Assembly: GCA_001298575.1 (NCBI GenBank)
Contig: LJCV01000275.1
Location: 175,230 to 239,229 of the forward strand
Direction: 5' to 3'
Source of the DNA: Actinobacteria bacterium OK074
GTDB lineage: Bacteria > Actinomycetota > Actinomycetes > Streptomycetales > Streptomycetaceae
DNA: 64,000 nucleotides
A model generated the notes under the pieces. That model was given only the letters and a program-made list of their open reading frames with translations. It was not told the origin of the DNA and made no database searches. Numbering within the stretch: position 1 is the first letter of the stretch; every line of letters starts with the position of its first letter. Shown in pieces: positions 15,960 through 24,232 of the stretch. The position numbers and the translations under genes were made by a program.

Positions 15960-17204
15960 TCAGGCGGCCGTGATGGGGGCCGGGTGGAGTTGGCGGGTGT
16001 GGTCGGCCAGCCGCTGGGACCAGTCGGTGCGGGTTTCGCCGAGCGCGGTTTTGGCGAGGTGGATGCGCTGGAACTCGCCGGTCCCGGCAGGCGGGTAAAT
16101 GCACTGGGTATCGCGCCACAGGCGTTGGAGGGGGTAGTCCATGGACAGGCCCGCGGCGCCGTGCAGTTCGAGGGCGTCCTGGGCCGAGCGGGCGGCCCAG
16201 GTGTGGCCCTGCAATTTCGAGTTGATGAGTTCGTCGTCGGATGCCTGGCCTCGGTCGAGGTGGCTGACGGCCTGGTAGGCGAGGTCGCGGGCACCTCGCA
16301 GCCGGCCTGCCATGCCGCCGAGGCGGTCACGGAGTACGGGGAGGTCGGCCAACGTGCCGTCGTAGCGCGGACGTTGGCGCAGGTGGCAGGCGGTGAGTTC
16401 CACGGTCGCCTCGTGCAGGCCGAGGGAGACGGCGGCGAGGTTGGGGCGGCCGTAGAGGATGCTGGTGCTCTGGGCGATGTCCATGCCCTCGCCGACCGCG
16501 CCGAGCACGCTGCTCTCGGGGACACGGACACGGTCAAGATTGAGGCGGCCGAAGGAGAAGCCGTGCAGGCCGAGCGCGGGCCGGTGCGGGGCGCGGCTCA
16601 CGCCGGGACGGTCGTGCTCGATCAGGAACGCGGTCAGCGCCCGTGATGCGCTGGTGCCGGGTGGGGCGGTGCGGGCGATGACGACATGCAGGTGGGCGAG
16701 GTGGCTGTTGCCGATGTGCGCCTTGCTGCCGGTGATCACCCACTCGTTCCCGTCGCGTTCGGCGCTGGTCTGTATCCCGCCGATGTGTCCGCCGTGCTCC
16801 GGCTCGGTGGCCGCGATGGACAGCAGCACCTCCCCGGCGGCCACCGCGGGCAGCAGGCGGGTCTTCTGGTCGTCGGTGCCGAAGTGCAGGAGGGCGGCGA
16901 CGGGGATCAGACCGGCCTGGAGGATGGCCGCGGTGGCGGCCGATACGCGCGCGACGTGGTTGATCAGGACCGTCTTGGCGGTGTGTCCGGCCTGCTTGCC
17001 GCCGTACCGGCGGGGGATGGTGACCCCGAACCAGCCCCGGGCGGCCATGTACCGGGCCAGGGTCTGCTCGACCTTGCCGGGTTTCGCTTCCATCCGCTCC
17101 ACACGGGCAGCGACCTCCCCTTCGGCGAAGGCGTCGGCCTGCCGGGCGAGTTCCACGTGGTCGGGGGTGAGATACGGGTTGGCGGGACTGGGTGTGGCGG
17201 ACAT
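15960..17204 (-). CDS. Acyl-CoA dehydrogenase-like flavoprotein lacking the usual catalytic Glu
   Basis: The protein is 414 aa, of normal length for the family. The N-terminal helical domain (RYMAARGWFGVTIPRRYGG) is followed by the FAD/substrate beta domain (IAATEPEHGGHIGGIQTSAE and WVITGSKAHIGNS) and the C-terminal helical domain (ALELHGAAGLSMDYPLQRLW). In medium- and short-chain enzymes the catalytic base sits in IYEGTxxIQR; here that segment reads IYPPAGTGEFQR, with Pro replacing Glu and two extra residues. It may catalyse another flavin reaction, or be inactive. It lies 55 bp below the GAF/conservon operon and may be its last gene. Confidence 0.75.
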   Translation of the reverse strand: MSATPSPANPYLTPDHVELARQADAFAEGEVAARVERMEAKPGKVEQTLARYMAARGWFGVTIPRRYGGKQAGHTAKTVLINHVARVSAATAAILQAGLIPVAALLHFGTDDQKTRLLPAVAAGEVLLSIAATEPEHGGHIGGIQTSAERDGNEWVITGSKAHIGNSHLAHLHVVIARTAPPGTSASRALTAFLIEHDRPGVSRAPHRPALGLHGFSFGRLNLDRVRVPESSVLGAVGEGMDIAQSTSILYGRPNLAAVSLGLHEATVELTACHLRQRPRYDGTLADLPVLRDRLGGMAGRLRGARDLAYQAVSHLDRGQASDDELINSKLQGHTWAARSAQDALELHGAAGLSMDYPLQRLWRDTQCIYPPAGTGEFQRIHLAKTALGETRTDWSQRLADHTRQLHPAPITAA

Positions 17205-17259
17205 GGTCGGCCCTCTCCCTGCGGGGGTCGGCGGTCGAGTCGGGACGGGCGGCGGGGTG

Positions 17260-17946
17260 TCAGGGGGCCAGGGCGCGGGGGACGGGGAGGCCGAAGGCGG
17301 TCGTGGCCTCGCGGGCCGCGTCCTTGGTGGTGTCGCGCAGCTCGGCGGCCTGGTGCTTGTGGCGGGGTTCGACGTCGATGACGCAGACCGTGCCCAGGAC
17401 GCGTTCGGTGCCGTGGGAGTCGGTGAACAGGATCGGTGCGCCGAAGTAGGCGAGGATGCCGATGGCGTCGACGACCGGGTTGCCCGCGAAGCGGGGGCTG
17501 GCCCGTACGTCCCACAGGGGCAGGGCCTTCCTGCCAGCGACGACCTCGGGGCAGTAGCCGTGGCGGCGGCTCATGGTGCGTCCCACCTGGGGCAGGCCGC
17601 TTTCGGGCGGGGGGTTGTGCAGGCCGGTGAAGGTCTGGTCGGCCAGGTAGAGGTTGACCATCCCGTAGGGGAACCCGGTGGCCTCCGCCACGCGGGTGGC
17701 GAGGCCGTCGAAGAACGCGCTGGGCCCGGTGCCGTGGCCGGTGCGGTGCAGCGCGGCCAGCCGCTCGTCCAGCGCGTCCAGTTCCCGGTCCAGGGTGCTG
17801 CCGGGCTCGCTGCCCAGGGTGATCGTCCCGGGCGGCGGGACGATCACCTCACGCACCGGCGGGCCCAACGGGACGGTACGGCGCGGCAGTTGGAGTTCCC
17901 GTGCGTGGGGTGCGGCCGGGGGGTAGGGGTGCGGGTCGGGTGTCAT
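17260..17946 (-). CDS. GAF-domain protein attached to a conservon
   Basis: This 228-aa protein starts at ATG 17946, overlapping the GTPase gene's stop by one base (TGATG). A Pro-rich head of about 50 residues is followed by a GAF fold: FDGLATRVAEATGFPYGMVN, YLADQTFTGLHN, YCPEVVAGRKALPLWDVRAS, ILAYFGAPILF and RVLGTVCVIDVEP. GAF domains bind small ligands or sense light/redox state. In several conservons the fifth gene is a cytochrome P450; here it is a sensor-type protein, probably giving input to the CvnA-D complex. Confidence 0.75.
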   Translation of the reverse strand: MTPDPHPYPPAAPHARELQLPRRTVPLGPPVREVIVPPPGTITLGSEPGSTLDRELDALDERLAALHRTGHGTGPSAFFDGLATRVAEATGFPYGMVNLYLADQTFTGLHNPPPESGLPQVGRTMSRRHGYCPEVVAGRKALPLWDVRASPRFAGNPVVDAIGILAYFGAPILFTDSHGTERVLGTVCVIDVEPRHKHQAAELRDTTKDAAREATTAFGLPVPRALAP

Positions 17947-18617
17947 CACGCGTCCTGGAGGAGGGAGTCGGCGGGACGGTCGGGGTCGAGGGCGTGGGCG
18001 ACCAGGGCGAGCAGGACCCCGGCGACGGAGTCGGGGGCGCGGGCGTCGCAGGCCACCACGGGAACGTGCGGGCGCAGGCCGAACGCGGTGCGGATCTCGT
18101 CCTCGGGGTAGTGGTAGGCGCCCGGGAAGTGGTTGACGGCGACGACGAAGGGCAGGCCGGTCTGCTCGAAGAAGTCGCAGGCGGTGAAGCTGATCTGAAG
18201 GCGGCGGGTGTCGGCCAGGACGACCGCCCCGACCGCCCCGTACGCCAGCTCGGACCACAGGTCCAGAAACCGCGGCTGCCCCGGGGCGCCGAAGAGGAAC
18301 AGCTCCAGCGGGAAGGGGACCTCGAAGGTGCGGCGGCCGAAGTCGAAGGCGACCGTGGTGGTCGTCTTGTCCGCGACACCCTCCAGCCGGTCCACCGGGA
18401 TGCTCGCCTCGGTGAGGCGTTCCTCGGTGCTCAGCGGTTCGATCTCGCTGATGGCCCCCACGAAGGTGGTCTTGCCGACCCCGAACCCCCCGGCGATCAC
18501 GATCTTCAGGGACGTCGGGCACAGCGCGTCCCGGGATCCGGCACCCGCACCGGCGGGCGCCGACGGGTCAGACCGCCTGCGGGCGCGCACGGGGCTGCCA
18601 GTGTTTGAGACCGACAA
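17946..18617 (-). CDS. CvnD-like small GTPase of a conservon
   Basis: The start is TTG at 18617 with GGAGG 8 bp upstream, giving 223 aa; GTG codons further in are alternatives. The G1 loop is GGFGVGKTTFVGAI, followed by the switch region (TTTTVAFDFGR), LFLFGAPGQPRFLDLW as G3-like motif and VVAVNHFP as the NxxD-like G4. This is the MglA/CvnD type of membrane-associated GTPase found last in Streptomyces conservons, acting with the histidine-kinase-like CvnA, roadblock CvnB and DUF742 CvnC. Its start overlaps the DUF742 gene by 50 bp. Confidence 0.85.
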   Translation of the reverse strand: MSVSNTGSPVRARRRSDPSAPAGAGAGSRDALCPTSLKIVIAGGFGVGKTTFVGAISEIEPLSTEERLTEASIPVDRLEGVADKTTTTVAFDFGRRTFEVPFPLELFLFGAPGQPRFLDLWSELAYGAVGAVVLADTRRLQISFTACDFFEQTGLPFVVAVNHFPGAYHYPEDEIRTAFGLRPHVPVVACDARAPDSVAGVLLALVAHALDPDRPADSLLQDA

Positions 18618-19017
18618 GGACTGCCTCCAGGTTCTGTCGGGACGGGCGGGGCCCGGCCGGGGAATCGTCGGACGACGCCGGGCCCGGGACGATCGCGCAC
18701 ACGCGCAGGGCGCGGGCGTCCAGCAGGTCCGAGACCAGGACCCGGACGACGCCCACGGGCCGGTGGAGCGTGCCCGCCAGCTCCGCCACCGAGCGCCGCC
18801 GCGACCGGCACAGCGCCAGGATCTGGTGGCACTCGTGGGGCAGCGCGGGTCCCGCCCGGCCCGGCCCGGCCTCCAGCTGGATGTCCAGGCCGAGGCTGTG
18901 CTCGGGCCGCGTCCGGCCGCCGGTCAGCACGTAGGACCGGACGAACGACGCCTCCACCGCCTCCACCGCCTCCACCGCCTGCACCGCGGCCTGCGGGCAC
19001 ACCCCGGGCCTACTCAC
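18568..19017 (-). CDS. CvnC-like DUF742 protein
   Basis: This 149-aa protein starts at GTG 19017, overlapping the roadblock gene's stop by 8 bp. The DUF742 pattern is visible: SFVRSYVLTGGRT, HECHQILALCRSRRRSVAEL, PVGVVRVLVSDLLDARALRV. The N-terminus contains three VEA repeats (residues 14-22) encoded by a 9-bp tandem repeat (18952-18987). That region is probably prone to length change. CvnC proteins interact with CvnB/CvnD in the conservon signalling complex. Confidence 0.85.
   Translation of the reverse strand: MSRPGVCPQAAVQAVEAVEAVEASFVRSYVLTGGRTRPEHSLGLDIQLEAGPGRAGPALPHECHQILALCRSRRRSVAELAGTLHRPVGVVRVLVSDLLDARALRVCAIVPGPASSDDSPAGPRPSRQNLEAVLVGLKHWQPRARPQAV
18952..18987. repeat. 9-bp tandem repeat in the DUF742 gene
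   Basis: Three exact CTCCACCGC units plus one variant unit (CTGCACCGC) encode the VEA repeat. The unit length keeps the frame, so copy-number change would only lengthen or shorten the N-terminus. Confidence 0.9.
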
Positions 19018-19495
19018 TGCCCGGCCCCGGGTCCTGGCGCGCCGGGGTGTCCCGGCGTGCCAGGACGCTCATGTGCGGCGCGAACCGTTTCACCAGCATG
19101 GTCATCTCGTAGGCGACGGTCTGGGCAGTGGCTTCGGGCCGGGCGATCACGCCCAGGACCGTGCCGGTGCCCGCGCCGGTGATGAACAGGTAGCAGTCGT
19201 CCCGCTCGATGATGTGCTGCTTGACGCCGCCCTTCTTGCCCGTGGGCCCGGTGAAGCCCCGCGCCAGCGACGACAGGCCCGACACCACCGCGGCCATCGA
19301 GTCCGCCCAGTCCCGTGGCATCCCGCTGGCCAGCGCCTTCAGCCCGTCACGCGTGGCCACCTGCGCATACAGGACACCCGGGGTCATCTTGACGAAGTCG
19401 TCCAGCAGCCAGGTCAGGGCCTCCAGGCCCGCCGCGTCCGCCGGAGGCTCGCTCACACGTTCCCGGTCGGGGACGGCGGTCAGGTCGTACGCCAT
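19010..19495 (-). CDS. CvnB-like roadblock/LC7 domain protein
   Basis: The protein is 161 aa. The roadblock fold appears in LTWLLDDFVKMTPGVLYAQV, DGLKALASGMPRDWADSMAA, KGGVKQHIIERDDCYLFITG and TVLGVIARPEATAQTVAYEM. Roadblock proteins act as GTPase co-regulators, here for the CvnD-like protein. It sits between the kinase-like CvnA gene (96-bp gap) and CvnC (overlap), the standard conservon order. Confidence 0.88.
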   Translation of the reverse strand: MAYDLTAVPDRERVSEPPADAAGLEALTWLLDDFVKMTPGVLYAQVATRDGLKALASGMPRDWADSMAAVVSGLSSLARGFTGPTGKKGGVKQHIIERDDCYLFITGAGTGTVLGVIARPEATAQTVAYEMTMLVKRFAPHMSVLARRDTPARQDPGPGSE

Positions 19496-19591
19496 ACGGA
19501 ATCACTCCAAGAAGAATCAGCCGCCCGCGCTGGTGCCGAACGGGCGCGTGGGGGGCATGGGGGGCGTGGTGGGGGGTGGGGCGTGGGGGTG

Positions 19592-21151
19592 CTAGGGGTG
19601 GACGGCCGGGGAACTGCCCGGTGCCGGGGCGGCCTTTGCCGCCCGCATGCCGGTGTGGAACGCGGCCAGCAGGCCCGGATCGGCCGTGCCCGCCGCATCC
19701 GGCGCCCGTGATCCGGCCCCGGACAAGGGCAGTTGCTGCGGTACCCGGCGCGGCAGCCTCGGCGCACCCTCCGCGGGCCTCGCCTCCGACAGCCCCTCGC
19801 CCACCGCGGTGTCCGCCGCAGGGACCGGGGCCGCCGGCGGCGTGAGGGCAGACGCAGCGGCCGCTGCGTCCGGTGCCCGGTGCCCGGCCCGCAGGGCCGA
19901 AGCACGGATGATGTCCGGGGGCTCGACGGTGACCAGCAGCGCACTGGGGACGATCACCGTGGCCGTCGTGCCGCCCGCCGGATTGGCACGCAGGACGACC
20001 GTCAGACCGTGGAGGCGGGCGATACGCGCGGCCGTCGGCAGACCGATCCGGCCGTCCTTGACCTGCGCGCCCGCATCCACCTGCCCGGCATCGGCCAGCA
20101 GCCGGTTCAACCGCTCGTACTCCCCCGCCTCCAGCCCCAGCGCACGGTCCTCGACCTCGACCTCCAGACCGGCCGGCACCCGCTCCGCCCGCACCAGCAC
20201 CCGCGCGTGCGGAGGAGCGAACTGCGTCCCGTTCTCAATCAGTTCGGCCAGCAGATGCGTGACATCGGGACCCACATGCCCCGGCAACGCCAGCGCGTCA
20301 CCGACCACATCACTGACCACCTGCTTGACCCGCGTGTACTGCTCGACCTCCGCGATAGCGCCCCCCAGCACCGTACGCACGCTCACCGGGCCCATCGCAC
20401 GGCGCAGCGACTGCCCGCCCAGCACCGCCAGACTCTCCACGTGCCGCCGCAACCGCGTCACCAGATGATCGAGCGCGAAGAGCGATTCCAGCTGATCCGG
20501 GTCCTCCGTCTGCCGCTCCAGCCCGTCCAGCGCCTCCATCGCCCGCCCCACCAGCGCATGCTGACGCCTCGACAACTGCAACAGCATCGGCACCAGGACC
20601 ACCGACTGCGACTGCTCACGCACCCGCATCGCCGACTGAGACCCCTCGTGCACCTGTATCAAGGCACGCAGACTCTCCGCCTGCACCCGCGCCACGCACG
20701 CCTCAAGCCCCCCACCCGGCCCGCCGTCCCCCGCCCCTCCGGCGGGCGGAACCGGAACCGTTCCCCCGCGGCACAGTTCACCCGCCGCCCACACCACAGA
20801 CCTCTGCGCGGCCACCAACGCATCCATCGCCCGCCGACGCTCTACGGCGGCCAACTGACGCTCAGCGGCGCCGACTTGCCCCACCACCTCCACCACGGCC
20901 CGGACCCGCCACACACCAACCCCGACCGGCACCACCATGCCACCGCACAACCCCACCAACAGCCACCCCGCCGACACCAGCCCCGCCTGCCGGACCACGA
21001 CCGCCACACCCAGCAGCACCACAACGACCAGCAACGGAGCCATCACCGCGAACCAGACCTGCCCGAGCACCAACTGCTCTGCCTGCGGCGGGCGTTGATG
21101 GGTACGGCGGCGGTGGGTGACCGGGGTACTGGGGGACGTACGGCCAGACAT
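19592..21151 (-). CDS. CvnA-like sensor histidine-kinase-related protein
   Basis: This 519-aa protein is taken from ATG 21151, which has GAGG about 6 bp upstream; an ATG two codons earlier is also possible. Two membrane helices (about residues 35-70) precede a coiled helical region. A HATPase domain follows: LLAELIENGTQFAPPHARVL (N box), VEVEDRALGLEAGEYERLN (G1-like) and GRIGLPTAARIARLHGLTV (G2). The C-terminal 110 residues are Ala/Pro-rich and disordered. No phosphorylatable H-box is obvious, as is usual for CvnA-type nitrate-sensor-like kinases. It heads the conservon operon. Confidence 0.85.
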   Translation of the reverse strand: MSGRTSPSTPVTHRRRTHQRPPQAEQLVLGQVWFAVMAPLLVVVVLLGVAVVVRQAGLVSAGWLLVGLCGGMVVPVGVGVWRVRAVVEVVGQVGAAERQLAAVERRRAMDALVAAQRSVVWAAGELCRGGTVPVPPAGGAGDGGPGGGLEACVARVQAESLRALIQVHEGSQSAMRVREQSQSVVLVPMLLQLSRRQHALVGRAMEALDGLERQTEDPDQLESLFALDHLVTRLRRHVESLAVLGGQSLRRAMGPVSVRTVLGGAIAEVEQYTRVKQVVSDVVGDALALPGHVGPDVTHLLAELIENGTQFAPPHARVLVRAERVPAGLEVEVEDRALGLEAGEYERLNRLLADAGQVDAGAQVKDGRIGLPTAARIARLHGLTVVLRANPAGGTTATVIVPSALLVTVEPPDIIRASALRAGHRAPDAAAAASALTPPAAPVPAADTAVGEGLSEARPAEGAPRLPRRVPQQLPLSGAGSRAPDAAGTADPGLLAAFHTGMRAAKAAPAPGSSPAVHP

Positions 21152-21219
21152 AGACATCCTCGGAAACAAGAAGGCGAAGGCGCGGGCGGCACCGAAGAGA
21201 CGGAAGCGGCATCGAGACA

Positions 21220-21720
21220 TCACGGCGAGCGAAGCGACGGCATCCGGACCCGGACGGTCTTCTCCTCCACGTCCTCCGGAGCACTCCAGCTGATGTCGGC
21301 TCCCAACTCCCGCACGAGCCCAAGCCCCGTCGCCTTCTGCACCGAGACGGCCTCGTGGAACCCGTCGAACTCCGGGTCCGGGTCCGTCACGTCGATGAGG
21401 AGTACCTCCTCGTCGGTGATCGTCAAGGCCAGCCGGACCTCACCGTCGCCGTACGGTCCGACATGGTCGACGACGTTCTCCACCAACTCCGCGACGACGA
21501 GAACGGCATCAGCCTGCTGCCCCGCCCAGTCCATGACGCCCAGAAACGTCCTGGTGTGTACCCGGGCAAGCCCTACGGCGTTCGCGTTGATACACCAACC
21601 ACGAGCGAAACGCTGCGGACGACGAGGAGGCCCGTACGCATCAACTGCGGTTGTTGCACCCCCAGTTAGGCGTGCGTCGGCTGGGGGGAAGGCGAGAGCG
21701 GCGCTCACTATCTGCGGCAT
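21220..21720 (-). CDS. Anti-sigma-factor-like ATP-binding protein (HATPase_c_2)
   Basis: This 166-aa protein starts at ATG 21720. It has the RsbW/SpoIIAB-like ATPase core: VLVVAELVENVVDHVGPYG (N box), LLIDVTDPDPEFDGF and GLGLVRELGADISWS. Proteins of this class commonly sit beside XRE/DUF397 gene pairs in Streptomyces developmental loci of the WhiJ/AbaA type. The divergent XRE gene 311 bp away fits that layout. A role as a switch-protein kinase or binding partner is inferred. Confidence 0.75.
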   Translation of the reverse strand: MPQIVSAALAFPPADARLTGGATTAVDAYGPPRRPQRFARGWCINANAVGLARVHTRTFLGVMDWAGQQADAVLVVAELVENVVDHVGPYGDGEVRLALTITDEEVLLIDVTDPDPEFDGFHEAVSVQKATGLGLVRELGADISWSAPEDVEEKTVRVRMPSLRSP

Positions 21721-21875
21721 GGAGGACCTCGGCTTCCGGGCTCGTACCTCGCTTGGACACTCATGGCGATGACCGCGTGTGCGCTCCGCCCTCCGGGGCC
21801 TCGTCGCAGCTGACGCCCGGTTCGTCGCGCCCAACTACAGTGACGCGTAAGCAGGTTCATGCGCAATCGATTCAG

Positions 21876-21913
21876 TACTGCGTATGCACTGGCGTATGGA
21901 TTGGTATATGCCG
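21876..21913. promoter_or_regulatory. Repeated CGTATG/GTATATG motifs upstream of the XRE gene
   Basis: Three related half-sites (TGCGTATGCA, GGCGTATGGA, TGGTATATGC) occur at a pitch of about 12-13 bp, in an otherwise gene-free gap of about 310 bp between divergent genes. The spacing suggests an operator for the adjacent XRE protein or overlapping promoter elements. Unproven. Confidence 0.35.
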
Positions 21914-22031
21914 CACCATGCAGTGGGGGCTACACGAAGGGGACTTGGGGTGCCAGACCCTGAGCTCTGATGGCAAGATCGGTAGCTCCCGTGCGTGCAC
22001 AGGCGACTTGAGACGCAGGAGGATGCAGAGC

Positions 22032-22907
22032 ATGGCCAAGCAGATCGGGACGACGGCACCACGGGTGGACCTCGGCATCCAGATGCGCGAGCTTCGCAAG
22101 ACCGCCGGCTTGACCATCGAGGAGGCCGCGAAGACGGTCAGCGGACTCACCTACGACAAGCTTCGACGCATCGAACTCGGCCAGAGCACCTTCCGGATGG
22201 TCGGTGACCTCCGCAAATTGCTGAACGCCTACGGCGTCGGAGACGACGTCGACCTGGTGCAGTCGCTGGAGGAGCTGTACAAGACACCGGCGAGCCAGGA
22301 CTGGACAACCCAGTTCCGCACGGTCCTCACCACCACGAAGACCTTCGCGGGCATCGAATCCGTCGCCCGCGCGGTCAGCGTCTACTTCCCCAACGTGATT
22401 CCGGGGCAGTTGCAGACCGAGGAGTACGCGCACGCGCACTTCACCGAGGTGCAGCCGATCGAAGAGACGACGAGCGAGTTCATCAACAGCAACGTCGCGC
22501 TGCGCATGAAGCGTCGCGAGCCCTTCCTCCGCGACGAGGAACCTCGGAAGCTGTGGGCGATCCTGGGAGAAAGTGCGTTGCGGCATCCCATCGGTGGTGC
22601 TTCGGTGATGCGAGGCCAGTACGACGAGATCCTCCGCATGGCCGCCCTGCCCAACATCACGATCCAGGTGCTGCTGACGGACGCCCCGGTCAAGCGCCTC
22701 TGGAGCAACTTCATGATCCTGGACCTCGGCGGAGACCGCCCTACCACCGTGCAGGTCGACACCGGCCTGGGCAGCGCCGTGTCCATGTCCGACCGGCCTG
22801 CCACGGTCGCCCGGTTCACCCGCTGGTTCAACACCATGATTGCCTCGGCGCAGCCGCCCGAGGAGACCCCCGCATTTGTTGAGACACTGAAGCGAGAGAA
22901 GACATGA
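22032..22907 (+). CDS. WhiJ-type XRE regulator (HTH plus DUF5753)
   Basis: The ATG at 22032 is chosen: GGAGG at 22018-22022 is at optimal spacing for it but abuts the in-frame ATG at 22023. The protein is 291 aa. The helix-turn-helix is at residues about 15-75 (LRKTAGLTIEEAAKTVSG, YDKLRRIELGQS). The C-terminal DUF5753 domain reads VIPGQLQTEEYAHAHF, LWAILGESALRHPIGG and NITIQVL. Such proteins pair with a small DUF397 protein and often control development. The ATGA overlap with the DUF397 gene supports coupled expression. Confidence 0.88.
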   Translation: MAKQIGTTAPRVDLGIQMRELRKTAGLTIEEAAKTVSGLTYDKLRRIELGQSTFRMVGDLRKLLNAYGVGDDVDLVQSLEELYKTPASQDWTTQFRTVLTTTKTFAGIESVARAVSVYFPNVIPGQLQTEEYAHAHFTEVQPIEETTSEFINSNVALRMKRREPFLRDEEPRKLWAILGESALRHPIGGASVMRGQYDEILRMAALPNITIQVLLTDAPVKRLWSNFMILDLGGDRPTTVQVDTGLGSAVSMSDRPATVARFTRWFNTMIASAQPPEETPAFVETLKREKT

Positions 22908-23134
22908 TCCACAACCACGCCGCCTCTACCGAACTCGCCTCTGAGGGGGCATGGTTCAAGTCCTCCTACAGCACCCCCGAAGGGGGCGCTTGCGTAGAGA
23001 TCGCCAACTTGAACACTGAGGTCGGCATCCGGGACTCGAAGAACATGCTGGGACCTGCTCTTGCCGTTCCCGCCGTTGCCTGGGCACGCTTCATCGGCCT
23101 GGTTCGCTCCGGTGACCTTGAGATCCGGTCCTAG
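22904..23134 (+). CDS. DUF397 small protein (BldB/AbaA-associated type)
   Basis: This 76-aa protein has the DUF397 signature WFKSSYSTPEGGACVEIA, then VGIRDSKNMLGPALAVPAVAW and a short C-terminal strand. DUF397 proteins are partners of the WhiJ-type HTH protein encoded just upstream (4-bp overlap). They probably modulate its DNA binding. A strong hairpin terminator follows 33 bp after the stop. Confidence 0.9.
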   Translation: MIHNHAASTELASEGAWFKSSYSTPEGGACVEIANLNTEVGIRDSKNMLGPALAVPAVAWARFIGLVRSGDLEIRS

Positions 23135-23167
23135 GTCGACGGCATCGTGGCCTGCACGTAACGAGAC

Positions 23168-23206
23168 GGTGGTCCCCCTCTGAGAGCAGAGCAGAGGGGG
23201 ACCACC
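23168..23206 (+). terminator. Rho-independent-type hairpin after the XRE/DUF397 operon
   Basis: A perfect 15-bp stem (GGTGGTCCCCCTCTG with CAGAGGGGGACCACC) surrounds a 9-nt loop. Confidence 0.85.
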
Positions 23207-23279
23207 GCCGTTGTGCGCCCAGCATGGGCGACTGCTTGGGGCGGTAGTCCAAGCCGCCGTGGCTCAGTAGCGGTCGTTG

Positions 23280-23492
23280 CCAGACTCGGGAGTCGTGGTC
23301 CTGGGTGACCTGGCCTCAGCACTGTTGCGCGGAGGAGACATCGAACATGGCGTCTACGTGTCGCATCAATTCACAGCCGCAGCAGAAGCACGGCCGAACA
23401 CCATGGGCCGGGCACGCGCGCAAGATGTTGCCGAACTGCTTCCCAACCATGAGCAGGAACTCGCCTGGCATTTGCGCCAGTTCGCAGCGTGA
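23280..23492 (+). pseudogene. C-terminal fragment of an HTH/TPR regulator
   Basis: About 70 codons read SGVVVLGDLASALLRGGDIE, then VAELLPNHEQELAWHLRQFAA and a stop. This is the usual end of Streptomyces XRE-TPR regulators (DLAxAHLxxGDxExA ... last TPR helices). No start codon with a ribosome site and no upstream domain is present, so it is a remnant. Confidence 0.45.
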
Positions 23493-23556
23493 ACGGCGTG
23501 CGGCTGCCGCAAACAGCGCTCCGTACGGCAGCCGCTCGTCGGTAGCGGTCCGGGCA

Positions 23557-23883
23557 CTACCTCGCGGTTGACTGTTCAGCGACCCATGACAGGTATGCCT
23601 CAGAGCCGCCGATAACCGGCAGGATGACCCACTCCGGAACTTCATAGCTGTGCCGCTGAGCCACCCACGCCTCAAGTTCTGGGAGGCGGTCGGTCGTTGT
23701 CTTGTACGAGATCCGCCATTCCTGGGCGGTCTCGATCTTTCCTTTCCACCGGTACACCGCGGTCAGAGGCGGGTCGATGTGGGCGCCCGCGGCCAGTCTG
23801 CTCTCAACCGCCCCTCGTGCCAGCGCCATTGCTCTGTCCTCGTCGTCGGTGGTCGTCTGCGCCACCACGATCTCGCTCGCCAT
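23557..23883 (-). CDS. cutA: CutA-like divalent cation tolerance protein
   Basis: This 108-aa protein is normal length for the trimeric CutA fold. Family features are IVVAQTTTDDEDRAMALARG, LAAGAHIDPPLTAVYRWKGK, EWRISYKTTTDRLPELE and EVPEWVILPVIGGSEAYLSW. In some bacteria it influences copper and other divalent-metal tolerance, although its biochemical role is unsettled. It stands alone among fragments. Confidence 0.85.
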   Translation of the reverse strand: MASEIVVAQTTTDDEDRAMALARGAVESRLAAGAHIDPPLTAVYRWKGKIETAQEWRISYKTTTDRLPELEAWVAQRHSYEVPEWVILPVIGGSEAYLSWVAEQSTAR

Positions 23884-24191
23884 GCGACTCCCCTCCCGGT
23901 CGGTGTCCCACGACTCTACCGAGCACGCTTCCGATCGCCGAGTTCCCCCCGATCATCTACAGGCCGCTCGCCGCAGGCGTACGCAACTGCTTTGATAAAC
24001 GGCGCGGATGATGCCCTGACGCCGGTGTGGGGTGTGCCGGTGGAGCACCGGCAGACGGGCATCGTCGTCCGGACCGCCCGTATCGGTCGCGACCTGGCCC
24101 GCCCCGAGTTTCACGGCGCGCAACTCCCGAACGCGCCGCGGGAACGGATCGAGGACGCCGCCCAGCCCAGCAAAGAGAACTTAATTACGTC

Positions 24192-24232
24192 TGGACTGAA
24201 TTCAGTCCAAGCACTAGATTTGGTCCATGGAC
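24192..24232. promoter_or_regulatory. Operator-like double palindrome over the start of the next gene
   Basis: A perfect 18-bp palindrome TGGACTGAATTCAGTCCA (24192-24209) is followed by a 10-bp palindrome GTCCATGGAC (24223-24232), which contains the ATG of the gene at 24227. Both are built from GGAC/GTCC half-sites. The arrangement strongly suggests autoregulation by the DNA-binding-like product. The preceding stretch 23884-24191 holds no convincing gene. Confidence 0.6.
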
